NCBI RefSeq assembly: GCF_002072955.1
Contig: NZ_LPUF01000003.1
Coordinates: 310,001-374,000 of the forward strand
Direction: 5' to 3'
Length of the DNA stretch: 64,000 nucleotides
Origin: Methyloprofundus sedimenti
GTDB taxonomy: Bacteria > Pseudomonadota > Gammaproteobacteria > Methylococcales > Methylomonadaceae
The notes under the pieces are model-generated. The model was given only the letters and a program-made list of their open reading frames with translations, was not told where the DNA came from and did no database searches. This document shows positions 27,324 to 36,720 of this stretch, piece after piece. A program made the translations under genes and the position numbers. How positions within the stretch are numbered: position 1 is the stretch's first letter; every line of letters starts with the position of its first letter.

Positions 27324-27767
27324 ATGGACGATATAGACCGCACGATTATCAACAGATTACAAGAAGGATTCCCTATCTGCCCTGCGCCTTATCAGCGAGT
27401 CGCCGAGACGTTGAACATTAGCGAACAGGAATTGCTTGAGCGCTTACAGATATTACTAGATAGTGGCATATTATCACGCTTTGGCCCCATGTTTCATGCT
27501 GAACATATGGGTGGCGCACTGACCTTGGCTGCACTCAAAGTGCCCGAAGATAACTACGATACAATTGCTGAAACTATTAACGCATTTCCTGAAGTTGCCC
27601 ATAATTATGCTCGTAAACACCTGTTAAATATGTGGTTTGTACTCGCCACCGAAACGCCGGTACAAATTCAGCAAGTAATTACTCAAATTGAGACCCAAAC
27701 CAAATTAACTGTCTACAATATGCCAAAAATACAAGAATACTTTGTCGGCTTAAAACTGGAAGCCTGA
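27324..27767 (+). CDS. nirG: Siroheme decarboxylase subunit NirG
   Basis: 147 residues, NirD/NirG type, with PEVAHNYARKHLLNMWFV in the active-site position and an N-terminal winged helix. Its stop overlaps the nirH start by 1 bp (TGATGG), so translation is coupled. Presumed to pair with NirH in the siroheme decarboxylation step. Confidence 0.85.
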   Translation: MDDIDRTIINRLQEGFPICPAPYQRVAETLNISEQELLERLQILLDSGILSRFGPMFHAEHMGGALTLAALKVPEDNYDTIAETINAFPEVAHNYARKHLLNMWFVLATETPVQIQQVITQIETQTKLTVYNMPKIQEYFVGLKLEA

Positions 27768-28252
27768 TGGATCAAATTGACCGGGCAATTATCAGCGCCA
27801 GCCAAGCCGGATTGCCACTAACACCCGAGCCTTACCAAAGCCTTGCTGAACAAATCGGCATTAGCACCGATGAGTTAATGCAGCGCTTAATACACATGCA
27901 AGAGCAAGGAATAATTCGCCGTATTGGTGCGATTCCTAATCATTATAAATTAGGCTATAAACATAATGGCATGACCGTATGGGATATCGAGGATGCGTAT
28001 ATTGATGAGTTAGGAAAAAAAATCGGGGCTTTGGATTTTGTTAGTCATTGTTACCATCGTCCACGTCACTTACCAGACTGGCCCTACAATTTATTTGCCA
28101 TGGTTCATGGCAAATCTGCAGCAGCTGCCGAATTACAAATCCAGCAAATAGCGGACTTACTTGGCGACCACTGTCGCGCGCATGAAGTGCTATACAGCAC
28201 CCGTATTCTGAAAAAAACCGGATTAAGGATTAAAAATAATGTTCCGTCTTAG
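27767..28252 (+). CDS. nirH: Siroheme decarboxylase subunit NirH
   Basis: 161 residues, NirL/NirH type, with CYHRPRHLPDWPYNLFAMVHGK. It overlaps nirG by 1 bp and nirJ by 14 bp. Presence of all four subunits as separate genes is the Pseudomonas-like arrangement, in contrast to species with fused NirDL. Confidence 0.85.
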   Translation: MDQIDRAIISASQAGLPLTPEPYQSLAEQIGISTDELMQRLIHMQEQGIIRRIGAIPNHYKLGYKHNGMTVWDIEDAYIDELGKKIGALDFVSHCYHRPRHLPDWPYNLFAMVHGKSAAAAELQIQQIADLLGDHCRAHEVLYSTRILKKTGLRIKNNVPS

Positions 28253-29372
28253 CCAATTTATGCGTGAAGTATTGCATCCAACACCGCTCAAAGCCGTTAG
28301 AAAACCAGCCGCGCCAGTAGTCATTTGGAACCTGATTAGGCGTTGCAATCTTACCTGCAAACATTGCTATACCACCTCTGCGGATATTGATTTTCCAGGT
28401 GAGCTAAGCACCGAGTCGATATATAAGGTCATGGACGACTTGAAAGCATTTCAAGTACCTGTACTTATCCTGTCTGGCGGAGAACCTCTATTACACCCCG
28501 ATATTTTTAGTATTTCAAAACGCGCCAGGGATATGGGATTTTATGTCGCCCTGTCCAGTAACGGCACGCTGATTACTGAACAAAATATCCGGCAAATAGC
28601 CGCTATCAATTATCAATATGTTGGCGTTAGTTTAGACGGCATAGGGGCAACCCATGATAATTTTCGTCAACAGCAGGGCTCGTTTGATGCATCAGTACGC
28701 GGCATAGAACTTTGCCGTAAACAAGGTATTAAAGCCGGCATTCGTTTTACTCTTACTCAGGATAATGTGCTAGATTTCCCGGCCATGCTTGCTTTAATGG
28801 ACGAAAAAGATATTGATAAATTTTATTTATCACATCTTAATTATGGAGGACGGGGTAATAAAAACCGTAAAAGCGATGCCTTTTTTAGCATGACTCGTAC
28901 AGCAATGGATTTGCTATTTGAAAAGTGCCTGCAATGGGAACAGCAAGGAATACATAGAGAAATTGTTACCGGCAACAATGATGCTGATGCAGTATATTTT
29001 TTACATTGGGTCCATAAAAATTTCCCTCAACAAGCGGCACACCTGCAAGCCAAACTGGAACAATGGGGCGGTAATGCATCCGGGGTTAATGTGGCCAATA
29101 TTGATAACCTGGGTAATGTTCATCCAGATACTTTCTGGTGGCATTATGATTTAGGCAATGTTCAGCAACGCCCTTTTTCGGAAATCTGGCAAGATATCTC
29201 AGACCCGTTGATGGCTGGATTAAAACAATCGCCGCGTCCATTGAAAGGACGTTGTGGTACTTGCAGTTATCAAAATATTTGCAATGGCAATACCAGAGTT
29301 AGAGCACAGCAGGTATACGATGATGCCTGGGCTGAAGATCCAGGATGTTATTTGAGTGAAACTGAGATTTAA
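28239..29372 (+). CDS. nirJ: Radical SAM heme d1 enzyme NirJ
   Basis: Radical S-adenosylmethionine enzyme that acts on didecarboxysiroheme, replacing propionate side chains on the way to the d1 dioxo groups. The Fe-S motif is CNLTCKHCYT (Cys36, Cys40, Cys43), and the SAM-binding SGGEPLLHPD follows. A C-terminal SPASM-like Cys set (Cys339, Cys342, Cys348, Cys370) should hold an auxiliary Fe-S cluster. The length of 377 residues is normal. It is the last gene of the cluster, followed by a strong palindromic terminator. Confidence 0.93.
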   Translation: MFRLSQFMREVLHPTPLKAVRKPAAPVVIWNLIRRCNLTCKHCYTTSADIDFPGELSTESIYKVMDDLKAFQVPVLILSGGEPLLHPDIFSISKRARDMGFYVALSSNGTLITEQNIRQIAAINYQYVGVSLDGIGATHDNFRQQQGSFDASVRGIELCRKQGIKAGIRFTLTQDNVLDFPAMLALMDEKDIDKFYLSHLNYGGRGNKNRKSDAFFSMTRTAMDLLFEKCLQWEQQGIHREIVTGNNDADAVYFLHWVHKNFPQQAAHLQAKLEQWGGNASGVNVANIDNLGNVHPDTFWWHYDLGNVQQRPFSEIWQDISDPLMAGLKQSPRPLKGRCGTCSYQNICNGNTRVRAQQVYDDAWAEDPGCYLSETEI

Positions 29373-29393
29373 CAGGGGATTCGATGTGTTCGA

Positions 29394-29428
29394 CTTAATG
29401 TAGCTTTATTAAATAAAGCTACATTAAG
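29394..29428. terminator. Bidirectional terminator between nirJ and the EF-hand gene
   Basis: Perfect 17-bp inverted repeat (CTTAATGTAGCTTTATT and its complement) around a single central base, between two convergent genes. A-rich and T-rich flanks fit termination in both directions. Confidence 0.7.
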
Positions 29429-29445
29429 ATTTAGAGCAATATTAT

Positions 29446-29784
29446 TTATTGCTCTTCAGGCTCAACTAACTCGTCATCATCTTTGTCCATTTTATCAATG
29501 ATTTTTTCAGCATCTTGCTCAATACTATCTTCCATATTCATAATCACCTGATCAATTTCTTCTTGAGACTTGCCTTTTTGCTGCATTTCAATCGCTATAT
29601 CTATCGCATCTTCACGCAGTTCTACTTCAACTTCATCTGCAGTAATATATCCATCCTTATTCTGGTCATACTCATTAGATGAACTCTTTTGTGCCTGGCC
29701 TTCATAAGGAACATATCTTGCATTTACATCAAATACTGCTAAAGCCAACAAAGCAGGTAATAGGCCTGTTATAATTTTTTTCAT
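29446..29784 (-). CDS. Secreted EF-hand calcium-binding protein
   Basis: 112 residues from the ATG at 29784 (frame open to 29796). N-terminal signal peptide (MKKIITGLLPALLALAV...). One canonical EF-hand loop DQNKDGYITADE and a degenerate second loop near the C-terminus (DKDDDELVEPEE). The rest is strongly acidic. It probably binds Ca2+ in the periplasm; no partner is evident from neighbours. Confidence 0.75.
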   Translation of the reverse strand: MKKIITGLLPALLALAVFDVNARYVPYEGQAQKSSSNEYDQNKDGYITADEVEVELREDAIDIAIEMQQKGKSQEEIDQVIMNMEDSIEQDAEKIIDKMDKDDDELVEPEEQ

Positions 29785-29796
29785 TGCGCTAACCAT

Positions 29797-30148
29797 TATT
29801 TTCTAAGAAAAACTCATAATAACACGGTAGCTTAGCAGACGAAAGTACCTGTCACTAAGCTCACAGAGAAAAGTAACTTAATGTTCTCTGTGCCTACTTG
29901 TGTAAAGCTTTTAAGGAATATACAGCAAATAACTTGAGCAACTTTGTTTGGAAGCGTGGACAACTTGTCTGCACTGTGCAGGCATTCAGAAAAATATTTT
30001 ATTTGCAGTGTATATACTTCTCAGGGCAGAGTTTTCATACTTGTACATTCTTCTTAGAAGCTTGTATTTTCACAACTTGATGTCAATCACTATCTATGTC
30101 ATGATTGACAAATTTTCCTATAATTTTAATCTTTTATGAGGCATTTCA
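29797..30148. other. Intergenic region upstream of the serine-glyoxylate aminotransferase gene
   Basis: 352 bp. A TATAAT (30119-30124) lies 24 bp before the ATG, but the TTGACA next to it is only 8 nt upstream, too close for a sigma70 promoter. No gene is seen; the short frames near 29900-30140 look spurious. Confidence 0.4.
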
Positions 30149-31318
30149 ATGGCTGGTCGTAACCACCTTTATATCCCAGGCCCTACTAACTCTCCACATG
30201 AAGTATTAAGTGCAATGCATCTTCCTATGGAAGATCACCGCGCACCAACGTTTCCACTGTTACTTAAGCCTATTTTAGAAGACCTAAAAAAAGTATTTAG
30301 AACAGAAACCGGGCAGGCATTTGTCTTCCCTGCTACAGGAACAGCGGGCTGGGAAATTGCTCTAACAAACACTTTAAGCCCAGGCGATAAAGTACTTATC
30401 TACCGTTTTGGTCAATTCAGCCATTTATGGATGAACATGGCGCAACGTCTAGGTTTAGATGTAGAAATGCACGAAGTTCAATGGGGCAAAGGTATTCCTT
30501 TAGATGACATGGAAGCACGCCTAAAAGAAGATACTGCACATGAAATTAAAGCCGTTTTAGCCACACACAACGAAACAGCAACCGGCGTAACCAGTGATAT
30601 TAGTGGCGTACGTAAAGCCATGGATGCAGCAAAGCACCCTGCTTTATTGTTTGTTGATGGCGTAAGTTCTATTGCCAGCCTTGATTACCGCATGGATGAA
30701 TGGGGTATTGATGCTTCAATCAGTGGTTCACAAAAAGGTTTTATGTTGCCCGCTGGATTAGCTATCCTGGCTTTCAGCCAAAAAGCATTAGCGTGTTTAG
30801 ACTCTGCAAAATTTCCTCGTTGCTTCTTAGATCTAAAAGATCAAATGAACTCCAATAAAGATGGCTACACGCCTTACACACCTTCTACTCCGATGCTACA
30901 CGGCTTACGTGCATCATTAGATATCCTATTGGAAGAAGGTATGGAAAATGTATACGCACGTCACCACCGTTTAGCTGAAGGTACTCGTAGAGCTGTTACT
31001 GCCTGGGGTTTAAAACTTTGCGCTCAACCCGGCTTTGAGTCAGACACAGTTTCTGCCATTGTCGTACCAGAAGACAAAGATGCTCGCGATGTGATTGCAA
31101 AGGCTTTTAATAAATATGATATTTCATTAGGCGGCGGCCTATCAGAAGTGATGGGCAAAGTATTCCGTATCGGTCATATTGGCGATATGAATGACGTGTC
31201 TATGCTAGGTGCAATCGCCGGCGTAGAAATGGCACTATTGGATTGCGGCATTGATATCGTGCCTGGTAGCGGTGTTGCAGCAGCGATTGAATATTATCGT
31301 GCAACTGTAACAGCATAA
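30149..31318 (+). CDS. Serine-glyoxylate aminotransferase
   Basis: Class V aminotransferase (PLP-dependent) converting serine and glyoxylate to hydroxypyruvate and glycine, a step of the serine cycle used in one-carbon assimilation. The N-terminal LYIPGPTNSPHEV and the PLP-lysine segment SGSQKGFMLP (Lys196) are diagnostic. The aspartate for the PLP ring is in LLFVDGVSSIASLD. The length of 389 residues is normal. Good AGG ribosome-binding site 9 nt upstream. It is followed by a strong terminator, so it is probably a single-gene transcript. Confidence 0.93.
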   Translation: MAGRNHLYIPGPTNSPHEVLSAMHLPMEDHRAPTFPLLLKPILEDLKKVFRTETGQAFVFPATGTAGWEIALTNTLSPGDKVLIYRFGQFSHLWMNMAQRLGLDVEMHEVQWGKGIPLDDMEARLKEDTAHEIKAVLATHNETATGVTSDISGVRKAMDAAKHPALLFVDGVSSIASLDYRMDEWGIDASISGSQKGFMLPAGLAILAFSQKALACLDSAKFPRCFLDLKDQMNSNKDGYTPYTPSTPMLHGLRASLDILLEEGMENVYARHHRLAEGTRRAVTAWGLKLCAQPGFESDTVSAIVVPEDKDARDVIAKAFNKYDISLGGGLSEVMGKVFRIGHIGDMNDVSMLGAIAGVEMALLDCGIDIVPGSGVAAAIEYYRATVTA

Positions 31319-31340
31319 ATTAATGCCTTCTCGATAATGC

Positions 31341-31383
31341 AAGGCACTACTGTTATTACAGTCATAACAGTAGTGCCTTTTTT
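31341..31383 (+). terminator. Strong rho-independent terminator
   Basis: 16-bp perfect stem (AAGGCACTACTGTTAT and its complement) with a 7-nt loop, followed by a T run, 22 nt after the aminotransferase stop. Confidence 0.9.
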
Positions 31384-31448
31384 ATTGCAGGCATCACCAA
31401 TTACGTCTTTAGACAAGCTTGCACCGGACGAAAGTTCACTTCTACATT

Positions 31449-32421
31449 ATGAATAAACCCAAAGTTTTTATTACACGAAAATGGCCTGAATCTGTCGAGG
31501 CTAAATTACAAGCTCGCTATCAGGTTACATTCAATAAAGACGACCGACCTCTAAGTCAAGAAGAGTTTAAATCTGCCCTGCAAGAATATGATGCCGTCTG
31601 CCCTACTGTATGTGATTCGTTTCCCGCTGAGGTTTTAAATGTTGCCAATAAACGCTGTAAAATTCTGGCTAACTTCGGTGTCGGTTATAACCATATTGAT
31701 GTCACGGCTGCCAGGCAACAAGGCCTAATTATTACTAACACACCGGGAGTTTTAACCCATAGCACTGCTGACATTGCTATGACCTTATTACTGATGTCCG
31801 CTCGGCGAGGTGTTGAAGGCGATAGACTGGTACGCAGTAAACAATGGCAGGGCTGGTGCCCGACGCATATGTTAAGCAGCAATGTTACCGGCGCGACACT
31901 GGGGTTAATCGGCTTTGGCAGGATCGCTCAAGCGATGGCCAGAAAAGCTCATCACGGTTTTGATATGAATATTGTTTATTTCAAACCCAGCCCTGCAGAT
32001 GAATATGTTATCGATGACTTACATGCGACACGCTGCGAAACTATAGAAGAATTACTACAAATGTCTGATTTTGTCTCTTTGCATTGTCCTGGAGGATATG
32101 AAACTCGACATTTGATGAAATGCAGACAGGTTTAAGCTAATGAAACCAACAGCCCATCTTATAAATACAGCTCGCGGAGATATTGTTGATACTCAGGCAT
32201 TGATTGACGTACTGAAAAGCAAGCATATTGCCGGAGCAGGACTAGATGTTTATGAAGCTGAGCCAAATGTGCCGGGCGAATTATTAACACTGGATAATGT
32301 CTCACTTTTACCTCATCTAGGCAGCGCCACACTTACCACTAGAACAGCGATGGGTGAAAAAGTATTAAGTAATCTGCAAGCCTATTTTTCAGGCCAGCCT
32401 TTACCCGACCAAATAATTTAA
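31449..32421 (+). pseudogene. 2-hydroxyacid dehydrogenase (hydroxypyruvate/glyoxylate reductase-like), frameshifted
   Basis: D-isomer specific 2-hydroxyacid dehydrogenase fold. The N-terminal part (NFGVGYNHID, NAD-binding GFGRIAQAMA) is in one frame to a stop at 32135. The rest (NTARGDIVD with the catalytic Arg, YEAEP with Glu, LLPHLGSAT with His) is in the next frame to 32421. Deleting one A from the AAA at 32118-32120 restores a continuous sequence (RHLMNADRFKLMKPTAH). As written, the first product lacks all catalytic residues. It follows the serine-glyoxylate aminotransferase, whose product hydroxypyruvate is the likely substrate. A single homopolymer base could also be a sequencing error. 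Confidence 0.85.
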
Positions 32422-32426
32422 AGAAA

Positions 32427-33560
32427 ATGAGTTTAAACAGTTACCAAAACGTAGATAGAGAAGCACTGGCAAAAGATCTTAATGAAATTCATCAAGAAGT
32501 TTTGGCTCGCGTTGGCGAGCAGGATTTTCAACATTTAAAAAAAATGGAGCGCTGGGGACAGTTGTGTTCAATATTGGGTTATGCAACAGCATGGATTTTT
32601 CCTAACCCGATTTCAGCGTTACTAATCAGCCAGGGCAGTTTCACACGCTGGACTCAAATGACTCACCCCATCGTGCATAAAGGCTATGACAAAATAGCTA
32701 ATATTCCAGAAAGCTATACCAGTCAAAAATTTGCTCAGGGATGGCGACGCTTTTTGGACTGGCCGGACTGGATCACACCTGCAGGATGGCATCAGGAACA
32801 CGATATATTACATCATTATAATCTCGGCGAAAAACTGGACCCGGACCATTTACAGCATAATATGGAATGGCTAAGACAATCCAGCATTCCAATGGGCTTA
32901 CGTTATGTTATCGTCGCTCTGTTTACAGCTGCATGGAAAATTTTGTATTACACCCCCAGAACACACAAAGAGTTACGTATAAGTCAGACCAGGCAAAAGA
33001 GAGAAGTTTTACCTGAAATGACGCGATCAGGTGCCTGGAGCCTGTTTACCAAACAGGGGCGAGCATTATGGTTCGAAAGTATACTGCCATATGTTGGCTT
33101 TCGTTTTATCTTGTTACCGCTGCTGTTTTTACCGCTGGGTACCTTTGCTGTTATCAATGTTTTTCTGACCACCCTTTTGGCAGAGGCATTTACAAATATA
33201 CATTCATTTCTAGTCATCGTGCCTAATCATGCGGGTGATGATGTCATGATGTTTGAGGACAAAGGCAAGGGTCGAGGGGAATTTTTTCTGCGTCAGATTC
33301 TAGGCTCGGTCAATTACCCAACGGGGTCAGACTTTAATGATTTTTTTTATGGCTGGTTAAATTACCAGATAGAACATCATTTATGGCCTGATATACCATT
33401 AAGTCAATATCAATATGTACAACCAAAAGTTGTCGAGGTGTGTAAAAAATACGGTATACCTTATCGCCAGGACTCAGTATTTAAAAGATTAAAAAAGGCT
33501 GTTGATATTATGGTGGGGCGCACTTCCATGCTAAAGCCTGTTACAGAAGCAACCGAATAA
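32427..33560 (+). CDS. Fatty acid desaturase family membrane protein
   Basis: 377 residues with several membrane helices and histidine boxes: HPIVH, WHQEHDILHH, and QIEHHLWP near the C-terminus. These bind the di-iron centre in acyl-lipid desaturases and related hydroxylases. The ATG is 5 bp after the broken dehydrogenase gene, so the two were probably co-transcribed. The substrate and the position of the double bond or hydroxyl cannot be deduced. Confidence 0.85.
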   Translation: MSLNSYQNVDREALAKDLNEIHQEVLARVGEQDFQHLKKMERWGQLCSILGYATAWIFPNPISALLISQGSFTRWTQMTHPIVHKGYDKIANIPESYTSQKFAQGWRRFLDWPDWITPAGWHQEHDILHHYNLGEKLDPDHLQHNMEWLRQSSIPMGLRYVIVALFTAAWKILYYTPRTHKELRISQTRQKREVLPEMTRSGAWSLFTKQGRALWFESILPYVGFRFILLPLLFLPLGTFAVINVFLTTLLAEAFTNIHSFLVIVPNHAGDDVMMFEDKGKGRGEFFLRQILGSVNYPTGSDFNDFFYGWLNYQIEHHLWPDIPLSQYQYVQPKVVEVCKKYGIPYRQDSVFKRLKKAVDIMVGRTSMLKPVTEATE

Positions 33561-33607
33561 AAAACTTCTTCACTAAAAATATATAACCTGGTTAGGGGCA
33601 TGGTTTC

Positions 33608-33625
33608 AGAGACTATGAAAGCATT
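33608..33625 (+). repeat. Copy 1 of an 18-bp repeat
   Basis: AGAGACTATGAAAGCATT. Near-identical copies lie at 61150-61167 (+) and 62590-62607 (-). Confidence 0.5.
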
Positions 33626-33699
33626 CCCCCTTACCATGCAGGTATAATGCTACCCCATGATTAACGCAAAAATATCGGCTGGTTTTTTATCCCTAGTCC

Positions 33700-34180
33700 A
33701 ATGTACAAAAACGGGCTTTGAACAAGCTTATAATGCCCAGACAGATATTGACACACACTTAATTGTTTGCGCATGCTGTGGCACAACACGCCAATGATAA
33801 ACACGAAATAGTTCCCGGCATAAACAAATTCAGTCAACTCCCTGACAGAGCTTAGGGAGAATAGACAATATATTAGCGGATACAGGGCATTGCAGTGAGT
33901 CCAATGTGACTGCCTGTGACGAATCGAATATATCCCCTATATCACAGAAAAACGATAATCTCATAACCAGACACTGAAACAAAGGAATAAACATGAGCCA
34001 GAAAAGGACCTATCCAAACTCTCCCCGGTTGAAGCAATGCGGCATCGATTAAAAATAAAATAAGGGACAACTCTACGCCAAAAGAAAATCAACTGTTGAA
34101 ACAGTTTTCGGTATTATTAAGCATGTACAAGAGTTCAGACAATTTCACCTGCGAAGCTTAATATTTATCCAAAGTGATAG
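33700..34180 (+). pseudogene. Decayed IS1182/IS4-like transposase remnant
   Basis: Translating across frames gives pieces of a DDE transposase: GFEQAYNAQTDIDTHLIV and NDKHEIVPGINKFSQLPD near 33714-33850, then LSPVEAMRHRLKIK near 34020, and KSTVETVFGIIKHVQEFRQF near 34080-34150. These match the C-terminal half of IS1182-type transposases, but several stops and frameshifts interrupt it and no ends were recognised. An old, inactive insertion. Confidence 0.75.
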
Positions 34181-34263
34181 GAAGCGCTGTCCGTTTTTGG
34201 AAGTCATTTTTTTGATTGACATAATCAGGATCAGATTCATTTTAAAAAAATAAACCTTGTCTC

Positions 34264-34809
34264 TTATGGAAATACTGGCTCATTTGATACATCATCTTCA
34301 GGCAATTCAAATTTTCCAGTTTCCAAGTCAGAAAACATTCGCTCCCAAAATCGTTTGTTTGTTTCCGGATCCATTTTCTTGATTATTTCATCCAGTTTGA
34401 CCTGTGTCGATTTATCCAAAACACCAATTGCAGCGGCCTGTTCCAATAAACCAATACTGGATTCGAGTTCATCATTAGCACTTAAGACTTTTTCATCATC
34501 GTCCACTTGCTGCTCTTGTCTGGCATAAGAATATTCTCGAAGTTCTTGCTCAATTAGTTTCAAGCGGGGATAAATATTGTTCTCGATATGCTTTAGCTTC
34601 TCTTCCAACATATCAATTCCAAATTGGTAGTTCTCAGGTTTTTGCTCTGCTAATAAAAAACCTGAATCATTCATTCTCTCCAAAGCTGCTATTCGCTCTT
34701 CAAGTACATTTACCTTTTCTGTTGAAATCATACCTATTTTTCCAACTATAATTCCGACACTGAAAACAAAAATAGCGAAAATTAAATATAAAATATTTTT
34801 TTGTGTCAT
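34264..34809 (-). CDS. Membrane-anchored coiled-coil protein, unknown function
   Basis: 181 residues from the ATG at 34809 (frame open to 34839). One N-terminal membrane helix (about residues 5-27, ILYLIFAIFVFSVGIIVG). Then a heptad-like coiled coil (about 35-110) and an acidic C-terminal part with FWERMFSDLETGKFELPEDD. I do not recognise the family. Isolated between an IS relic and a large intergenic region. Confidence 0.6.
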   Translation of the reverse strand: MTQKNILYLIFAIFVFSVGIIVGKIGMISTEKVNVLEERIAALERMNDSGFLLAEQKPENYQFGIDMLEEKLKHIENNIYPRLKLIEQELREYSYARQEQQVDDDEKVLSANDELESSIGLLEQAAAIGVLDKSTQVKLDEIIKKMDPETNKRFWERMFSDLETGKFELPEDDVSNEPVFP

Positions 34810-34839
34810 GGGAAAGCTTCTTATCTGACCTAAAAACAT

Positions 34840-35441
34840 TTATGGACAGGCTAATAAATAGATATTAACTGTGAAAAACTAGATTTGTATCAGAGATTTT
34901 TTTAGGTTATGTCTACATTAGCTGATGATATCATTCATTAGCACCCACAACATTAGTTATAAATTATTGAGGAGTTATCGTTTTTGAATTGCGTGTCTAG
35001 CCATCCTCGCCAACCAAATCATTTAATTAAACCCAGTGACAGGATTAAGAGGAAGCACAGCCCAACGTCTCCTGAAGCATTGCCTGAAAGCTCGTTTGAG
35101 ACTTGTAATTTTTGATGGTTTGTCAGTTGCGCTGTCTAAACTAGCCAAGGATAAAAATCTTTGATTTTTATAACTATCTCTCTAAATATTTCTTTGCTAT
35201 TCGAAGAGTATAGTTCAAACAAACAGTCAATGCCATCATCGCTTTTTTATAATAAGAAGGTGGAAAGCCCGTTTAAAAAGTCTTTTTTAGAGCTGCAGGA
35301 CGGTATTCACAATGCAAAAAAACAATAATCACGCCACTATTTTTCGCTGCGGAGACCAGACGAACCCCGCAACAACTATCGCTAAAATGTGGCGTGCTAA
35401 AATTTTTTATTTACCCGCACGCGAGGTGCACCTCTTGATCG
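34840..35441. other. 600-bp region without genes
   Basis: AT-rich with no credible ORF. It contains the structured element listed at 35330-35396. Confidence 0.4.
35330..35396. repeat. REP/MITE-like structured element
   Basis: Outer arms CACGCCAC and GTGGCGTG pair, and the flanking ATTTT/AAAAT extends the stem; an inner GCGG/CCGC stem is possible. The 16-mer CGCCACTATTTTTCGC at 35332-35347 recurs exactly, in inverse orientation, at 16337-16352. Confidence 0.5.
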
Positions 35442-35870
35442 TTAATATGTAAATGTGAGTTCTGAACTTGTCCCACTGACGGTGGCATTTCGAAAACCTG
35501 ATAACCCGGCTGAAGCAGCGCTAACAGCGCCTTCTTGATTTCCTGTAGTAAAACTATGTTCTCCTTGAAAAGTAATATTGTTGTCGCCAGATGACAATAT
35601 AATTGTTGTTTCCAGTGCTGCTTTATTCAATAGTGCGCCAAAGCTAACCCTTTTTTTACTCACGAAGTAACCAATTAAAGTTTTACCTAAGTAAACTTCC
35701 CCGCCTTCAAATTGCCAACGACCTTCTGCATCATCAACGTTAGTCAAAGTGCTAGTACGTACTAAATTCAAAGTGAATGAAGCGGCAAAACTTGGCATTG
35801 CAAAGAAGCCTAATAGTATAATAACCAGTGTGCTGATTTTTACTCTGTTGATTAATATTAATGAACTCAT
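35442..35870 (-). CDS. Small secreted beta-rich protein, unknown function
   Basis: 142 residues with a signal peptide ending about MPSFAAS (residue 30). The mature part is rich in beta-forming residues, Ser, Thr and Gly, with GGEVYLGKTLIGYF and a Thr/Ser-rich C-terminus. No cysteine after the signal peptide. It resembles small secreted barrel-like proteins, but I cannot assign a family. Confidence 0.6.
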   Translation of the reverse strand: MSSLILINRVKISTLVIILLGFFAMPSFAASFTLNLVRTSTLTNVDDAEGRWQFEGGEVYLGKTLIGYFVSKKRVSFGALLNKAALETTIILSSGDNNITFQGEHSFTTGNQEGAVSAASAGLSGFRNATVSGTSSELTFTY

Positions 35871-36060
35871 TTCAATCTCCTAAATCTAAAGTCTTATGGA
35901 TAACACGGGGTTAAAGCATGATAAAAAGATCTGTATAACACAGTTCCATATCAGTTTTGACACTACTCCTTTTACATAAAGAACACAAGATATATGTAGC
36001 CAGGAAAGCAAAGGGATCGGTCCGGAATTACGAATTAATTCTGTTTCAGTGATAGAAAAA

Positions 36061-36200
36061 TTAATTTTTTTTAATAGAGATTAGTAAGGCTATGATAATG
36101 CCCCTTGGCAAATTTTTCTCCGGTTCTATGACTTCTTCAGCTGCATTGACCATACCTTCAAAACCGATAAATGCATAGAAGGCGATAAACGCCCCAAAAG
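36061..36200 (-). pseudogene. Fragment of an amino acid permease (APC family)
   Basis: One frame reads FGAFIAFYAFIGFEGMVNAA then EEVIEPEKNLPRGIIIALL, the conserved central segment of APC-superfamily permeases. It ends at a TAA at 36061. Nothing of the N-terminal part or the remaining helices is present, so it is a gene scrap left by deletion. Confidence 0.7.
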
Positions 36201-36288
36201 CCTATCCGTGTTGAAAGCCTGGCTTTTCAGGCATGACAATAATAACTATTATCTCTTCAGAATATAAAGAATAACTATTTAAACCAGG

Positions 36289-36495
36289 TTATTCCAGTGC
36301 TAGCTTCCCATCAATACAATGTTTTAAATCGAGTTGAGGTAATTCCAGAGTCATTTTCACATCCAGATTTTCCGTTCCTTGTAATCGCCCTTCTTCTACT
36401 GCTTTAAGAATAGCGTGTTCTATTTCTCGCTGTGACGTAACGCCGACTTGCTTAAGAAACTTTCTTACTTCCATATTTAAGGTATCTTCATTCAT
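36289..36495 (-). CDS. DUF6494-family small protein
   Basis: 68 residues from the ATG at 36495 (frame open to 36510). It begins MNEDTLNMEVRKFLKQVGVT, with SQREIE and a terminal pattern LDLKHCIDGKLALE typical of this uncharacterised family. Cytosolic. Function unknown. Confidence 0.75.
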   Translation of the reverse strand: MNEDTLNMEVRKFLKQVGVTSQREIEHAILKAVEEGRLQGTENLDVKMTLELPQLDLKHCIDGKLALE

Positions 36496-36577
36496 ATTTA
36501 TTTTCCTCAAAATGTAGCTGTATTATACTTGCTATAAGGTGTGTATCTGAGTGACTAACATAGAACGGAATGGGTCT

Positions 36578-36650
36578 TTACCATGAAGAATATGAAGAGA
36601 AAAGAGTTAGGGCTTCACCCCCTTCATTCTCTTCATTCTCTTCATGGTAA
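36578..36650. repeat. 24-bp inverted repeat (large hairpin)
   Basis: Arms 36578-36601 and 36627-36650 pair over 24 bp with one or two mismatches (TTACCATGAAGA...) around a 25-nt loop. It lies between two minus-strand genes, 71 bp after the end of the bacterioferritin-like gene. Could be a terminator-like structure or a miniature element. Confidence 0.5.
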
Positions 36651-36720
36651 AAATAGTCTTGCTATACAGTCTTTACACTATTTCTTCTCCCGCCCTATCT
36701 TAATCGCTCATATCCGACAC

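Noticed and set aside
30105-30124. TTGACA and TATAAT upstream of the aminotransferase gene as a sigma70 promoter
   Set aside because: The boxes are only 8 nt apart; a functional spacer is about 17 nt.
29898-30139. Two short ORFs upstream of the aminotransferase
   Set aside because: Low-complexity AT-rich frames without a good start site or recognisable features.
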